Positions 33,880-45,060 of a stretch of DNA of 64,000 nucleotides are shown one piece after another. The notes beneath the pieces are model-generated. The model worked only from the letters and a program-made list of their open reading frames with translations, had not been told where the DNA came from and did not search any database. How positions within the stretch are numbered: the first letter of the stretch is position 1; each line of letters starts with the position of its first letter. The stretch comes from Valencia hispanica (taxonomy: Eukaryota; Chordata; Actinopteri; Cyprinodontiformes; Valenciidae): assembly GCA_963556495.2 (NCBI GenBank), contig OY747723.1, positions 16,641,001 through 16,705,000 on the forward strand, given 5' to 3'. A program made the position numbers and the translations under genes.

Positions 33880-34260
33880 TGAGAAATTTGCTAATTGCTG
33901 GTATCCATGGTGAGAAGCAAAGTCATGAAAAGCTAATCTTGACTTCTTGTGAAACCTGTCCCACGGCTGCGTAAAGGGGCGCATTGTGTACGTGTAAGCT
34001 GGCAAGATTTCAGTTTATTTGACTCTGAACTGTCATTTGCCATGGAGAAGCCTCTCACTGCAGCGCTGATCAACAGCAGCAAATTAACTATCATAGTCTG
34101 CGGCAAACAAGGCTCTGTCAGCCCCTCCTTTCTAAAGCTTATCACATCTGTCAGGGCATTTGCTTGTTTAATCACGACTGTCTTCATGTCTGCTGTAATT
34201 GTTTCCACTCAGGAGGGGCTTTCAGGGATTGAGGAAATTGGCTTTTAATGCCACATTAAT
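33880..34260. promoter_or_regulatory. Candidate conserved non-coding element
   Basis: Balanced, non-repetitive sequence without transposon words. It is open for about 99 codons on plus (33949-34248) and 91 on minus (33933-34208), which is unusual in this AT-rich window, but neither translation has a recognisable domain or flanking splice context. It could be an enhancer, or an exon of a gene that I do not recognise. Confidence 0.25.
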
Positions 34261-35570
34261 TCGCTTCTTTTTTATTTTACTGTTTGTTTTTACCCCATTC
34301 TTGCATTTACTTTTGTTGGATGAAACTAAATGCAGGACAAACCCGTAAGAACAATTCAATAGGCCTCTTTAATGTGTGAGCATGCAGTGTTCTCCCATCT
34401 GGCATAGGTTTGCAAGAAAAGCCTGCAGAGTTTGGTTAACCAAAGCAGTTTTGGATGGAAGCAGCTGATAGTCCCACTTTTTCTTTAGTCCTTACTTTTG
34501 TATTTTCCTGCACTCCAGTAGCATAGTTTGTAGTCTCTTAAGCAAAATGTTGTTTAGCCAAAAAATGTCATAGCAAGCACACTGTTGTGTAATAAAGCAA
34601 GACATCTGTTCTGACACTTGCTTATTTGGCTCAGACACTGAGAAAAAAACAGCTTGGTCTTGCTGTGCATTATTGCAGGTAAAACACAGAGGAGAAGAAA
34701 AGGTGGCTTGAGCTGTTGCTGTTCTATAATGTATTCTGAGGTTGGATATATGTCTGGTGATGTTTCTTTAGCAGCTCCAATCTGTTCAATCAAACTGTGG
34801 CATTAAAGAAATGTTTGTGCAATGCAATGAGAAATGTTTCTCAATCTTTATCTCCAAGTTTTTAAAACTGACTTGTTTTGGTAATCAAAGGGTTATTTCA
34901 GTCAGATGTACCTTATGTGTTAGTTATTTCTCAGTTTCAGCAGGGATGCATTGATTGTCACTGTTTATCTGATTTTAGCTTCCATAACACTAGACTAAAA
35001 TGCCACAAGTCATAACTGTAAGGTTGCTTTAAGTTTTTTGCTATCTGAGCACTGTTTAAACATCACAGTCGACCTGAGTATTGTTGTTGACTATGTCCAT
35101 GTCTTTCTGATCTGCTTACCCATCTTCAGATGGCTACTTTCAGCGGGTAATGCACCATGTTGCAAAATTCAAATTTCTTTAACATGTACTCTATAAGCCT
35201 TTACAGTCACCAAAACACAAGAGTAATCTGGCAGTTTCCTGTCACAAGAGCCGACACAGTACTTGGTGGTGATCACTTTACACCTCTTTGTCTTTCTTCC
35301 CTCAACCGATTAAGGCAAAGGGATTGATGATACAAGTTAGATCATCAACCTTTACCTGAGGTGGCCTGTTACTAAGAATGATTATGGACCCTCCGATGCT
35401 TGAGCACAGTTACATTGCATACCTCGATTGAAAGTTGAATAGAAGAAAATCTCTGAGGCCCCTCGAGATAACTCAGTCATTGTCTACAATGGTATTATAA
35501 TACCCTTACTTCCACTTCATCATCCAGACAATTATAAATACAGTTTTGTATTCATGAGCAAATGGCTTCG
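34261..35570. other. No recognisable feature
   Basis: No coding block, repeat end or structural element is supported in this stretch. Frames here are short and domainless. Confidence 0.35.
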
Positions 35571-36371
35571 AGAATATTTTGTCTTGCAAACGGTGCCAAC
35601 ATCTACTGAGAATATGCAGACAGTATGGAGCAGACTTTGATGTAACATGTAATGCTAAAAAGAGTAAGATCATGATCCTCAGAAGCAGAGAAGACAGGAG
35701 GTTAACATTTCCTGAATTTTATCTGTCAAACGCAGCACTTTGTGTGTGTGTGGTGAGGTTACCTATCTGGGCCATGCTATTGTTGATGACCTGTCTGATG
35801 ACAAGGATATTTTGCGGCAGCGGAGGAAGCTGTATGCTCAGGCTAATATACTGGGAAGGAAGTTCAGTTTGTGCTCCTTACCAGTAAAGATTTCACTCTT
35901 CAGAGCATATTGTGCATCATTGTATACTGCCTACCTTTGGTGTCGACATAAACAAAGTAGTATTAAAAAATTGACGCTGGCTTATAATGATAGCATGAGA
36001 CTCATGATGAGAGCGTCAAGGAGCTCTAGTGCTAGCCACATGTTTGTCACCATCGGAGTGCCTACCTGTTCTGCTGTCTTGCGTAATATGATGTACAAAT
36101 TCATGTGTAGGGTTACTGGGTCAGAAAATGGCTTAATTGATGGTGTAGCTAATCCTGTGCGCAGTTCTGTCAGATTCTCATCAACTCTATGGAATCACTG
36201 GCGGAATTGCCTGTATGTTAGACATTGAATGTGTAGTATATGTATGTATGTGTGAGTGTGGGTATGTACATATTGTATTGCAGAATTGTAGTTGTATTTT
36301 TATTGTTGTACTGTTTTTTTTTGTAGTTGATATGGATCCCCCTGGGTCTGAAATAAATAAATAAATAAAAA
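35571..36371 (+). pseudogene. LINE 3' end: RT C-terminal domain, clade unassigned
   Basis: Two overlapping plus-strand frames (35579-35760 and 35740-36228) together encode a LINE reverse transcriptase C-terminal region. They carry YGADFDVTCNAKKSKIMI, then VTYLGHAIVDDLSDD, LYAQANILGRKF, FRAYCASLYTAYLW and a final LWNHWRNCLYV before a stop. The frame change falls at a (GT)n slippage tract (~35741-35752), a single-site frameshift in an otherwise open ~210-codon stretch. The tail is CCCCTGGGTCTGAAATAAAT followed by (AAAT)n at ~36352-36369. The domain sits C-terminal to the catalytic YADD, so no activity remains. It resembles a non-L2, non-RTE family such as Nimb/I, but I am not sure. Confidence 0.75.
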
Positions 36372-37711
36372 GAAAAAAAAAAGTATGACAGTGCAGTCAA
36401 TCTCCAAGGGTTTACATCTAGATCATAACCAGTGCATAGAGTCAACAATACTAAATTGATTTGATGTTCATCAACCTTCCACACCAGTGAGTTGGTTACA
36501 TTTCACATCATTAGAACCAGTTTCCTTTTTTACCACTTGAAATCAGCCTGGCCATGCCACCCGCTACCCCAAGCTTGCATTGTACCGGATCTCAAATTCT
36601 TTGTCGACACTTGAATGAGGGACCACCATGGAAAAAGCAGTTTGAAAACTTCTGAGCAGTTACAAAATATCCTTTTAAAAAAACATTAACAGTTGCAGGC
36701 AAGTACTAGGCTTTCAGAAGATGTAATTGGCTTTACTGTATAAGTAGAGCAATGTGTGCATTCACACAAGGTCGGAAGTTATTTAGAATACCTCGCTTAA
36801 AGGTTGCCTTGATAACAAGCAAAAAAATGTGCCTGCTTTAGCAAATCCATCTGTATTGTGTTCTGAAAGCCCTTTTCATCTTGCAGAATCTAGTAATTTA
36901 GGGTTTTGTGCTGTTTAAAAGGTATAATTCTTGTTTCTGATCATTGCAAACTGTTTGTTGTATTGATTTAAGGCCTAGTTAAACATGCCCCAATTGTTAC
37001 CATTGCCATTGTCTGCCGAAGAGCTTAGAAAATCGTTCGAAGTGAAGTTTCTGTGTAAACTACAGCTTGCATCCAAATTCTTCTCTTAAGCTAGAAAGCT
37101 CATTCTAGATCAGATCTCACCGGATGACTGACGAACGGCATTAAGTATTCAATACCCAGAGGAAGGCATCATTTTTGATGGTAGCTGCTTACATTAAAAT
37201 CGATGTCAGTTAAAGCCATTAAGTAATGTTTGCTGTACAGCTTTGATGAAAATTGTTTGAGACGTGTTTTTGCTCAGGCTTCTTCTCCCTCACACTTTGT
37301 TTCAGCGTGACGTTGTTTACTTCATGCCATTGCTGATTAATTGACACATTTTATAAATGGCCCCAGAACTCCTGAGGCAGAGCTAGAATCATTTTAATGA
37401 TCAATGTCAAATCATTCTATGATACCACAACTATAAAGGCCAGAAGGTTTGGAATTATTCCAGAGTACTTTGCTATTTGAATCTTTGACACCAGTGAACA
37501 TTTCTAACCTCAGCCACAAACTTGGGTCCAACTGATTTGTGTTTTCAGGCTTTCAGTTAGTAATGTCAAGTTTGTCAGTGCAAGGTTAGGACAAATATAA
37601 ACACTTTTTGGGCTTGAAGATTGATAAGTGTTTTCTATGCCTAATGGAGAGTATTGGGTCAATACAAAATAAGAAAACATTGGGGCCTATTTTTCACAGT
37701 CATTGGGCAAG
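36372..37711. other. Mostly anonymous; possible conserved block at 37060-37430
   Basis: 37060-37430 is non-repetitive, with homeodomain-like TAAT words (GATTAATTGACA at ~37333-37344, CATTTTAATGATCAATG at ~37391-37407) and no transposon signature. It could be regulatory. The remainder has nothing that I recognise. Confidence 0.2.
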
Positions 37712-37815
37712 AGCCAGGGTATATCGTGGACAGGTTGCCTATCCGTCACAGGGCAACATAGAGACATACTCATACCTAAGGGTAATTTAGAGAGGCCAGT
37801 TAACCTAATAGTCAT
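37712..37815 (-). mobile_element. SINE-like retroposon, middle fragment
   Basis: CAGGTTGCCTATCCGTCACA, GGGCAACATAGAGACA and AATTTAGAGAGGCCAGTTAA are the reverse complement of the middle of the family seen at 41625-41935. Both the tRNA-like head and the GATG tail are missing or decayed here. Confidence 0.6.
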
Positions 37816-38095
37816 ATTCAATCACTGTTCGAACTTGTTCCTCATTATCCGTTGTTTTTTCTTCAACATTTAAGTCAATTAAACAAAATACTGTAAGAGC
37901 CAGAAAATTAAACTCTATTTCCTGTCCTCACATTCCTTGCCGGACCAGTTATGTAAAACATGTGAGTTAGATTAGCCAGGTTTATGTTTAGTAGAAACCC
38001 TTAATATTCGTCCCCCCTAAGAGCATGCATCCATTTTTCTAAGCAAAGCAATGCTTTCCAGAATTTATTTTAAGTTATTGTCACGCTTTCAGTGT

Positions 38096-38240
38096 TCATG
38101 GGAGACTTCTTGAATGATTTATACCACTGCAGTTGCATTTTGGTTGTGCTGGTTCTTGAAAAACAGCCTTTACTCGTTTAATGTGCCTTCCTTGCTTAAT
38201 AACCTGTGCCACTGGGGGTACAGAGGTGACATTATCTCTC
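38096..38240 (+). repeat. Direct duplication, unit 1
   Basis: This ~140-bp block recurs at 39667-39806 in the same orientation with an estimated ~80% identity. Shared words include GAGACTTCTTGAATGAT, TGTGCTGGTTCTTGAAAA and TGCTTAATAA. No family I know matches it. It may be a short unrecognised repeat or a local segmental duplication. No long open frame spans it. Confidence 0.6.
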
Positions 38241-38556
38241 ATGTGAATCGTGAGGAACCTTGGAAGAAATAAAAGGCTTCGTATTCAGAATATTATTTCA
38301 ACAGTTCAGTTTGGTAAGAACATCATCACAAAGCCAAAATGTAATAATGATGGTGCACCATAGGAGGCATATATGTATGCAATCTACCCGTTTCTTTTGA
38401 CTTGCTCACACACCCATGACCTTTATTAGATTTCAGGAAAATGGGATAAAAAGACAAATGAAGGCTGAGGGCATGAAATATTAATGCTTAGCATGTTCAG
38501 CTCTCTCCCTTTATCGTCACCCTCCCCATCCCCAGTGAGTTCCTTTCCATCTTATT

Positions 38557-38560
<4 letters not shown>

Positions 38561-38592
<32 letters not shown>
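38561..38592 (+). repeat. (TA)n microsatellite
   Basis: About 15 TA units. It is a simple repeat likely to be polymorphic. The surrounding sequence is anonymous. Confidence 0.9.
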
Positions 38593-38594
<2 letters not shown>

Positions 38595-39666
38595 TCTCTG
38601 AGGTATGTCAAACTTATATCAAAATTATGGTCATACATTGGTGAGTCTTTGGGTGAAACCATAGAAGGAATTCTGACACTAATAAAGTGTTCTGGTCTCA
38701 TGTGGTGGACATAAAAAGCGGTCTGCACTGCACTGAGCCAGAGAGCTTTTCTGGGACATAATAGAACCCACCTCCATAACCCTCCGAGGAGAACAATTGT
38801 TTCTTTTGCAGAAATGAACAGGCACACAATGCATTCCTAGATTCCCGGGGTGATGTAGTGCTCCAGTGATAAGGTACATTTTTGGGGGAGGTTTCTCGCT
38901 AGGGTAGTCAAAAAAGAACCCCCAGCTGTTGCAAGTCGACATATAAAAGTCGTGAATGTTGCTTTCATTCCTCCTATCTGATAGGAGGCTGGCTCATAGC
39001 ACAAATCACAGCCCACCACTCCGGTGAGATTTGATTTCATTGCAAAAAGCTGACCAAAAGGAATACAAGTCAGTGTAAAAGTAATGCACAAAATACATTC
39101 GCCAACAAAAATAAAGTTAAGTGCAAAGTTCAGGAATGGTCCAACTGTCTCTTATACCGTAGCTCAAGTCCTGATGCCACCTCTTATTCCCTCTAATGCT
39201 ACTTCTATACAGGGTAATTCCTTATCAGCCCAACTGATTACATGCACATCACCCATCTGCTACTGTAAAATGTTGTTTTGGAACCTGGTAACTTGTTCTG
39301 CTAACATTCTAAGATGTTTATATCTATAAAACTGAAAGTAAAAGCAGTTTAGTCATCAACTGCAAGCTTCAAATCTTTTGTACCATTCTGCTGCTTAGAC
39401 AAGTAGTACATTGGGTCCAGTGGGCCTGGTTGGTGGAGGGTTATCCGGAAAAACTATCGTAACACTGATAATAAATATTGAGGTAAATAAGCCAACATGA
39501 GTAGCAGAGGCTGTCTCAAATTGGCTTGGAGGAGGATGCATAACTGATACCAAGCTGGGGAGCAGTTCCTGGAGATGAGAGACCACTGTAAAACATGCCT
39601 TAAATGCACAGACTCCTGTTTGGACAAGGTTTAAGAACATTCAGTTGACATTGTCTGCTTTAGGGC

Positions 39667-39806
39667 TCATATGAGACTTCTTGAATGATATAGACTGCTG
39701 CAATTGTATTTTGTTTGTGCTGGTTCTTGAAAACAGCCTTCAGTTTCCTAATGTGCCTCGGTTGCTTAATAAGCTGTGCCTCTTTGGGTTCAGGGGGGAC
39801 TTATTG
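39667..39806 (+). repeat. Direct duplication, unit 2
   Basis: Partner of 38096-38240, offset by 1,571 bp. The similarity starts near CATATGAGACTTCTTGAATG and fades after TTTGGGTTCAGGGGGGACTT. Confidence 0.6.
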
Positions 39807-40494
39807 TATTCTGCTATGAAACTTTTTTTACTACCATCTCAAGAAATACTAGAAACTGCTAAGTTCACACCTTTTGGCCTTAAGGTTCCTTTGCGGACAC
39901 AGCAGTAGCTAAACTTGATTAAAACAATGGTACTGCTGTTGACTTTGCTGCAGAAGTTTGGAGTTCAGAAGCTTGCCTGGTTTCACCGTTTAGCCTTGTG
40001 TAACACTGGACAAATTCCTTATTTGACCAAATTCCAGTTGTGCTGTACATCTGACAATTTTGTGGCTTTTATATTGCAGAGCACACAAGCAGGCGATAAA
40101 CGAGAAGCTAAAGAGATTGAAAATCAGCAGTGTCAGCATCATTTTATGTCATGATGTAAGACATACAAAAAAGGGATGAATCATAAAATGATCCAGGCAG
40201 GACCTCCTTCATTTAGTTGGATGTTTATGAAGAACTTCTCTCTCGAATTGCAGCATTACAAAACTGATAGTTACTGAGAGAAAAATGGTTAGACGTTTGA
40301 AGCACTTTAAACTTCTGTATAGCTACTGAGATGTCAGTCATATAGATGGCATTGATACATTTTAATAACTTTATGGTACTTTGTATATGCAAACAATTTT
40401 GCCGGATCTTAAATAACTCAGATAGGTATTGGGTGTCCACACACAAGCAACTGAAAATAGCTTCATTTGTAGGGTGGTTGGACTCAACCTTAGA

Positions 40495-40745
40495 GAAAAA
40501 GAGAGGAACCCCATCATCCTGGGGGAGCCTGAAGTAGAGCCACTGCTTTTCTGCACTTAAAGGAGTTAGTTGAGGTCTTCTGGTATCTAATCAGAAACCC
40601 TTTTTGGTCACTTCCTTTGAAAGTTTTGCAGGCACGTCCCACATGGAAGGACTGTGTATCCTGGGAACACCTCGGGATCCCCCAGAATGAGCTGGAGGGT
40701 GTTGCCAGGAGAATGGATGTCTAGGTTTCCCTCCACCACCTGTAA
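40495..40745 (+). pseudogene. Rex3-type (RTE) LINE 3' region, part 1
   Basis: Words such as AGTAGAGCCACTGCTTTTC, AAGGAGTTAGTTGAGGTCTTC, GGCACGTCCCACATGGAAG and ACACCTCGGGATCCCCCAGA follow, in order, the stereotyped Rex3 3' coding region. All reading frames are broken. The element is interrupted at 40745 by a Harbinger-like insertion and resumes at 41417. Confidence 0.75.
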
Positions 40746-41416
40746 AGCCCAGTTTATGCTTCTCCATCATCAAGTTTGCACCCATACGCACATGTATTGA
40801 CGGAGGCGTTTTCCTTTTATACTTCTCCGTTGGTGTGTCAGTGCTGCAAAGCAATTCTCCGCCAGGACAGCAGGGGGTGCAGACATTTTCTCGCGGGTCT
40901 GCCTACCATTGCAGTGATGTTTCTGGTCAACGAAAGTTTATTTACTTCAGGCTTGTAAACGCACATCCACTTAAGGAGCAATGGCCAACAGAGAACAAGT
41001 TGTGATTGAACTGGAATGCTTTTTACTAAAAGTGCAGCTCATTGAATACTCTAAAAACGCATATAAACAAACAAACTCAGTGGTCTGTTTAGTTGTTCTC
41101 TACACACCCTGGTCTTCAAAATCACCAAAAGACCATATTAGATAAACTGGCCTTGCAATATAAAGCATATAGTGCCCAAAAGCTGCATCGACTACTAATT
41201 ACATCGACTACAGAGCACCGTTCTGGTGAAATGATCTTGGGCTGATGTTGGGCTGACCAATCATAGACGTGCACTCTCCGTGGTGTTCGATGGATAGTTG
41301 AAAAAATGGCCTCTACTCTGTGCGTCCTTGTGTGAGTCACAGACAGTCCTTGCGTCGATTGATAATGGTGCTGCGTATCTCAGCACCTTCGCAGACGGAG
41401 AAGTATAAACTAGACC
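40746..41416. mobile_element. PIF/Harbinger-like non-autonomous transposon inside Rex3
   Basis: The ends AGCCCAGTTTATGCTTCTCC and, inverted, GGTCTAGTTTATACTTCTCC agree at 16 of 20 positions. TAA lies immediately outside on both sides (40743-40745 and 41417-41419), the TWA-type target of PIF/Harbinger elements. The 671-bp interior has no transposase frame. Removing it rejoins the Rex3 3' sequence (CACCTGTAA to CCCCTGCAATCACGATCTC...), which confirms the boundaries. Confidence 0.85.
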
Positions 41417-41475
41417 TAACCCCTGCAATCACGATCTCTGATAAGCGGAAGAAAATGGATAGATGAGTAAATCAC
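41417..41475 (+). mobile_element. Rex3 3' end, part 2, with GATG-type tail
   Basis: CGATCTCTGATAAGCGGAAG followed by AAAATGGATAGATG is the canonical Rex3 3' terminus. It continues the fragment at 40495-40745 after the Harbinger-like insertion. The tail is short (about two GATG/GATA units). Confidence 0.8.
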
Positions 41476-41624
41476 ACTGAGTGATTTGATATGGGAGATC
41501 CCTGGATCCAAGCAATGAATAGCACTCAAAACTCATTTCCCTTGGTGATAGCCTTGTGTTTGATTTACCTAAACAGTGTTTCTATTAGGGCCCACATGAG
41601 TAAGAAATGTGCTGTATGTGTTTG

Positions 41625-41935
41625 TATTGAGTCATTTTAGGTGGGTTCCATTCAAAACGTTACTTGGCAACAAATGGTTTCCAATACACAATGAGTTCAA
41701 ATCCTGGCCACGGGGTGAGGTTTGCATGTTCTCCCTGTGTATGCATTGGTTCTGTCTGGGTACTGCAGCTTCCACCCACAGTCCAAAAACATGACTGTTA
41801 GGTTAATTACTCTCTCTAAATTGTCCTTAGGTTGGAGTATGTGCGTGGTTGTTTGTCCTGTTTGGATCTATGATGACCTGTAATGGACTGGCGACCTGTC
41901 CGGGGTGTCCCCAATAGCCAATAGCCCAATAGCCA
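41625..41935 (+). mobile_element. SINE-like retroposon with tRNA box-B-like head
   Basis: GAGTTCAAATCCTGG (41693-41707) fits a polymerase III box B. It is followed by GTTTGCATGTTCTCCCTGTG, CCCACAGTCCAAAAACATGA, GTTAGGTTAATTACTCTCTC, AATTGTCCTTAGG and GGACTGGCGACCTGTCCGGG. This is the head-to-middle of the family whose tail is at 32515. Box A is not recognisable, so it cannot be called intact. The end near 41935 is eroded. Confidence 0.65.
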
Positions 41936-42339
41936 AATTTAGCCTGTAAAAGACACTGAAACAAATTTAGACCAGTAGATATCTTTGTGGCCTACATTCC
42001 TCAATCATGGTTTCATGTTGTATAAAGGAAAAGCAGCATTCTTTTCAAATCTCCCAGTTGTTTTAACAAATTTAAACACATTTCTTTTACGTTTTGTGGT
42101 TCAATCTCACAAAAATACTGTGTGAAAACTATGTTTTGCATAATACATGAAAACATATTTACAATGCTTTGAAAATATGACAGAAATTGGATTATAAGGC
42201 AAATATTTAGCATTTTATTTTTCTTGCTCCCAAAAAAACAGTTGTGTTCGGAGTTTAGAATCCGTCTCAAAATAAAACTGATTGTTGCGTTTGCCATATT
42301 TCTTGAAACTCCTCATTTTCCAAACCCGACAGTGTTATA

Positions 42340-42790
42340 ATTGTTCCATCTGCTTCACAGACAGCTGATTATCTGCTCTGGTGGATACAAGAGGAAAAAA
42401 ACAAACTCTATACGTGACAGTGAGTCTGAGATGAGTTTTGTTTGTGTGCTGGACGAGTGCTGGTAAAATGGCTGACCTCTGCACAGCTATTGGCCTATAA
42501 GAGCTTTCATTTCAGAGGCACAAAAAGCGTCGGAGAAGGGAGGCCCAGGTGTGCGACACATCGATAAGCTCCCCCCAATTCATCTGATCCCAGCTTTATC
42601 ATTGTCCTTTGTCTGCCTCCTCTCCCTCTTTCCACTTTCTTTTTGAAGCCAAAATATAAGCCCAGATAGGATGGAGAGATATGAGCCCAATAAATCCCAG
42701 GAATTAATTCTCATCTTTTGGAAACGTTTCTCTTTTCTCACCCTCCCAGCTTTCAGTTTTCTAACTCCTTTTTTCATGAACAATTCAAAC
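42340..42790. promoter_or_regulatory. Candidate conserved non-coding element
   Basis: Non-repetitive, balanced sequence with TAATTG, CAGCTG and GATAAGC-type words and no transposon signature. No exon is recognisable. The proposal is by contrast with the surroundings only. Confidence 0.2.
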
Positions 42791-44500
42791 CCAGCATAAA
42801 AAATACTTTCTCTTATAGATTATTTGATCATCCAAGCAAAACATAGTAAAGTAGAAGCCTCGTCTCACGTAGAGAAGAGCACAGTGATCTTGACAGGGCC
42901 TTTCATTGAATTCTTTACCTCTTTCTTGGTGTTTTGACAAAAATGCAAGCCCATTATACACTGACTTTCCAAAACTGTACTGGTTCCTTACTTTAGACTT
43001 TTTAAAATCTATTGTTAATATTTTTTTACATCCTATAATAATTTACAGCTTTTTAAACTCCTTGATGAATTTTCTTGTCATAAAGGTTAGAGTTTAAATT
43101 GACTTGTTTCCTAAATCAGACCCAGCTTCGAAGCAAAGTCGGGGCTTTGAAAAAGCTTTTCCCTTAGCTGAATGTTGGCGTGATGATGTGTGTTCTGGAT
43201 CGCTGTCTTGTTTGATCACCCAGCTGTCTTACCTGGTGACAGGATACCCAAATATTCAGGAGTGAACAGCTGCTGCAAACTGAGAGATCTGCTTTTATCC
43301 AAACCCAAACCCTTAACCATCTTTATCAGTTTATTTAAAACCATTAAAATCTACAGGCAAATGTACAAAAACACACATCAGATAATTTGGGCAAACATAG
43401 TCAATGTGGAAGAGTAGTTTAAAAAAATTAAGCAAACGATAACCTTTAATAGTCTGTAGAATTCAATTAAGTTAGCATCTAGATATTTTGTTGTGGTTCC
43501 GCTGCTTTGTTGGGATCTTTGTACTGTTTGTGACCCTGGACCAACCTTCAGCACTCAGACAGATGGCAGAGTGTGTTTGTGGGTAGTTAAATTTTAAATA
43601 GGCTGGGATATTTAAGCAAGACTTGTTCAATGGGGTTAATGAAGCCAGTGAACTGTATGTGTTACAAAAGCATTTGCGAAGAGTATTTGCAGAAAGGATC
43701 TACAATAAAGAATAATTCTTCATTTTGCTTTTTTCTACTAAGGGAAAAGTGATGTGAGATAGTTTATGAAGTATTCCTGACAGCAGGGACATCTCCTGAA
43801 AGAAACTATCATTTCAGACGGTGAAGCCTGAGCGAAAAGCACTTATGAAATTAAACATGGCATAGGTAATCTATGACTCATTTGTCACAAGCAAAAGGAA
43901 AAAAACAACAAATGGCAGTCTTTAGAAATTTTAGCAGAGCTTTTTAAAAACAGGCTAAAAGGTTCATTAATTATTTAACTGAGAGGCCAGCAATGCCCTC
44001 CGAAAGTTGACTTGCTATTTGTTGCTGCTGACATAGATTTTTTTTGGCTTATAGTTTTTGAAAATATGTGAAACGTTTTTGTTCAGTACTGCACTTAAAG
44101 ACTCCACTCTGAAGGACACAGAGTGACAGAAAAAGCAGAATATGGCCTTTAGACTGTTAGACTGTCGATGTTCCTCTGCCAAACGGGAGAAGCAAACACA
44201 GCTTTGAATAGTGAGCAAGGTTATCTTACAAAATATCTGTACTGGAATCACGAAAGAAAGAGCAGTGCAGTCTTCTTTGAACAGGTGCAGGCAGCTTTAC
44301 TGGAGCAGCTGCTGGTGAACAATGCTTTGCCTTTAAATATTTAACACTGTAGGTTGATGCTTATGTTGAGGTTGGAACAAACGCAGGTGGCAGTGAATAG
44401 GTGTTAGTCTACATTAAGCCATTGTGTTTTTGTAAAGCTATCTTCAGGTTCTGAATTGAATTTTCAGATGTGGGTCTGATGTAGCAATGGGGAGCAGTCT
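42791..44500. other. No recognisable feature
   Basis: Anonymous AT-rich sequence. Frames up to ~78 codons lack domains, and no repeat ends are seen. Confidence 0.35.
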
Positions 44501-44504
44501 AACA

Positions 44505-44765
44505 TCTCGGTCTCAGTGTTTAAGCTCAGAACCTGACCTGCATGTCCTCAGCTCTGAATGGGATATTCTTGGGCCCCTGCAGTAACCTTTGGGTCTGTGC
44601 CAGTGTGGAACCCAGTGGGAAACCCTCCAAAGAGGGCCAACTATCCTAATCAGATACCCGAAGCACCTCAGCTTTCTCCTTCGAATGCAGACCTCGGTAT
44701 TCACTCAGAGTTCCTTCCAGGTGATGAAGCTCCTCACCTTATCGCTAAGGTAGAGCTCGTCCTGC
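44505..44765 (-). pseudogene. Rex3-type LINE remnant
   Basis: On the minus strand the segments GCTCTACCTTAGCGATAAGG, TGAGGAGCTTCATCACCTGG, GAAGGAGAAAGCTGAGGTGC and TTCGGGTATCTGATTAGGAT follow the Rex3 region just upstream of the 3' terminus. The frame encodes RRRKLRCFGYLIRIV, a degraded RLRWFGH.RRM-type block. No GATG tail is attached. It directly adjoins the Tc1 relic at 44770. Confidence 0.65.
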
Positions 44766-44769
44766 CTAC

Positions 44770-45060
44770 GGATAATTTTCATTTGTCTCCATCTGCAATG
44801 TTTTTCTGCCATGTATTAAATGTTGTTCTGGGTTCTTTTGTGATGTCCTGGATAAGTCTGCATTGCGCTCATTAATCAATTTTGGTAGGTTAGCCACTCC
44901 TGTTCCTTGTTTTCTCCATTTGTGGTTAATGGCACTCACTGTGTGTTGGTTGAGTTCGAAACCCTGAGAAATGGCTTTGTAACCCAGACTGATTGATATC
45001 AATGACTTCAGGTCAGGATGTGTTGGTTCCTGAGATATTTTAGCCTACTACATGTAGTTG
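44770..45060 (-). pseudogene. Tc1/mariner transposase N-terminal relic
   Basis: Minus-strand frame 44766-45002 encodes GYKAISQGFELNQHTVSAI followed by NHKWRKQGTGVANLPK, the paired-like helix-turn-helix and linker of a Tc1 transposase. The catalytic domain is absent. One frame stays open over ~78 codons despite the truncation. Confidence 0.8.
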
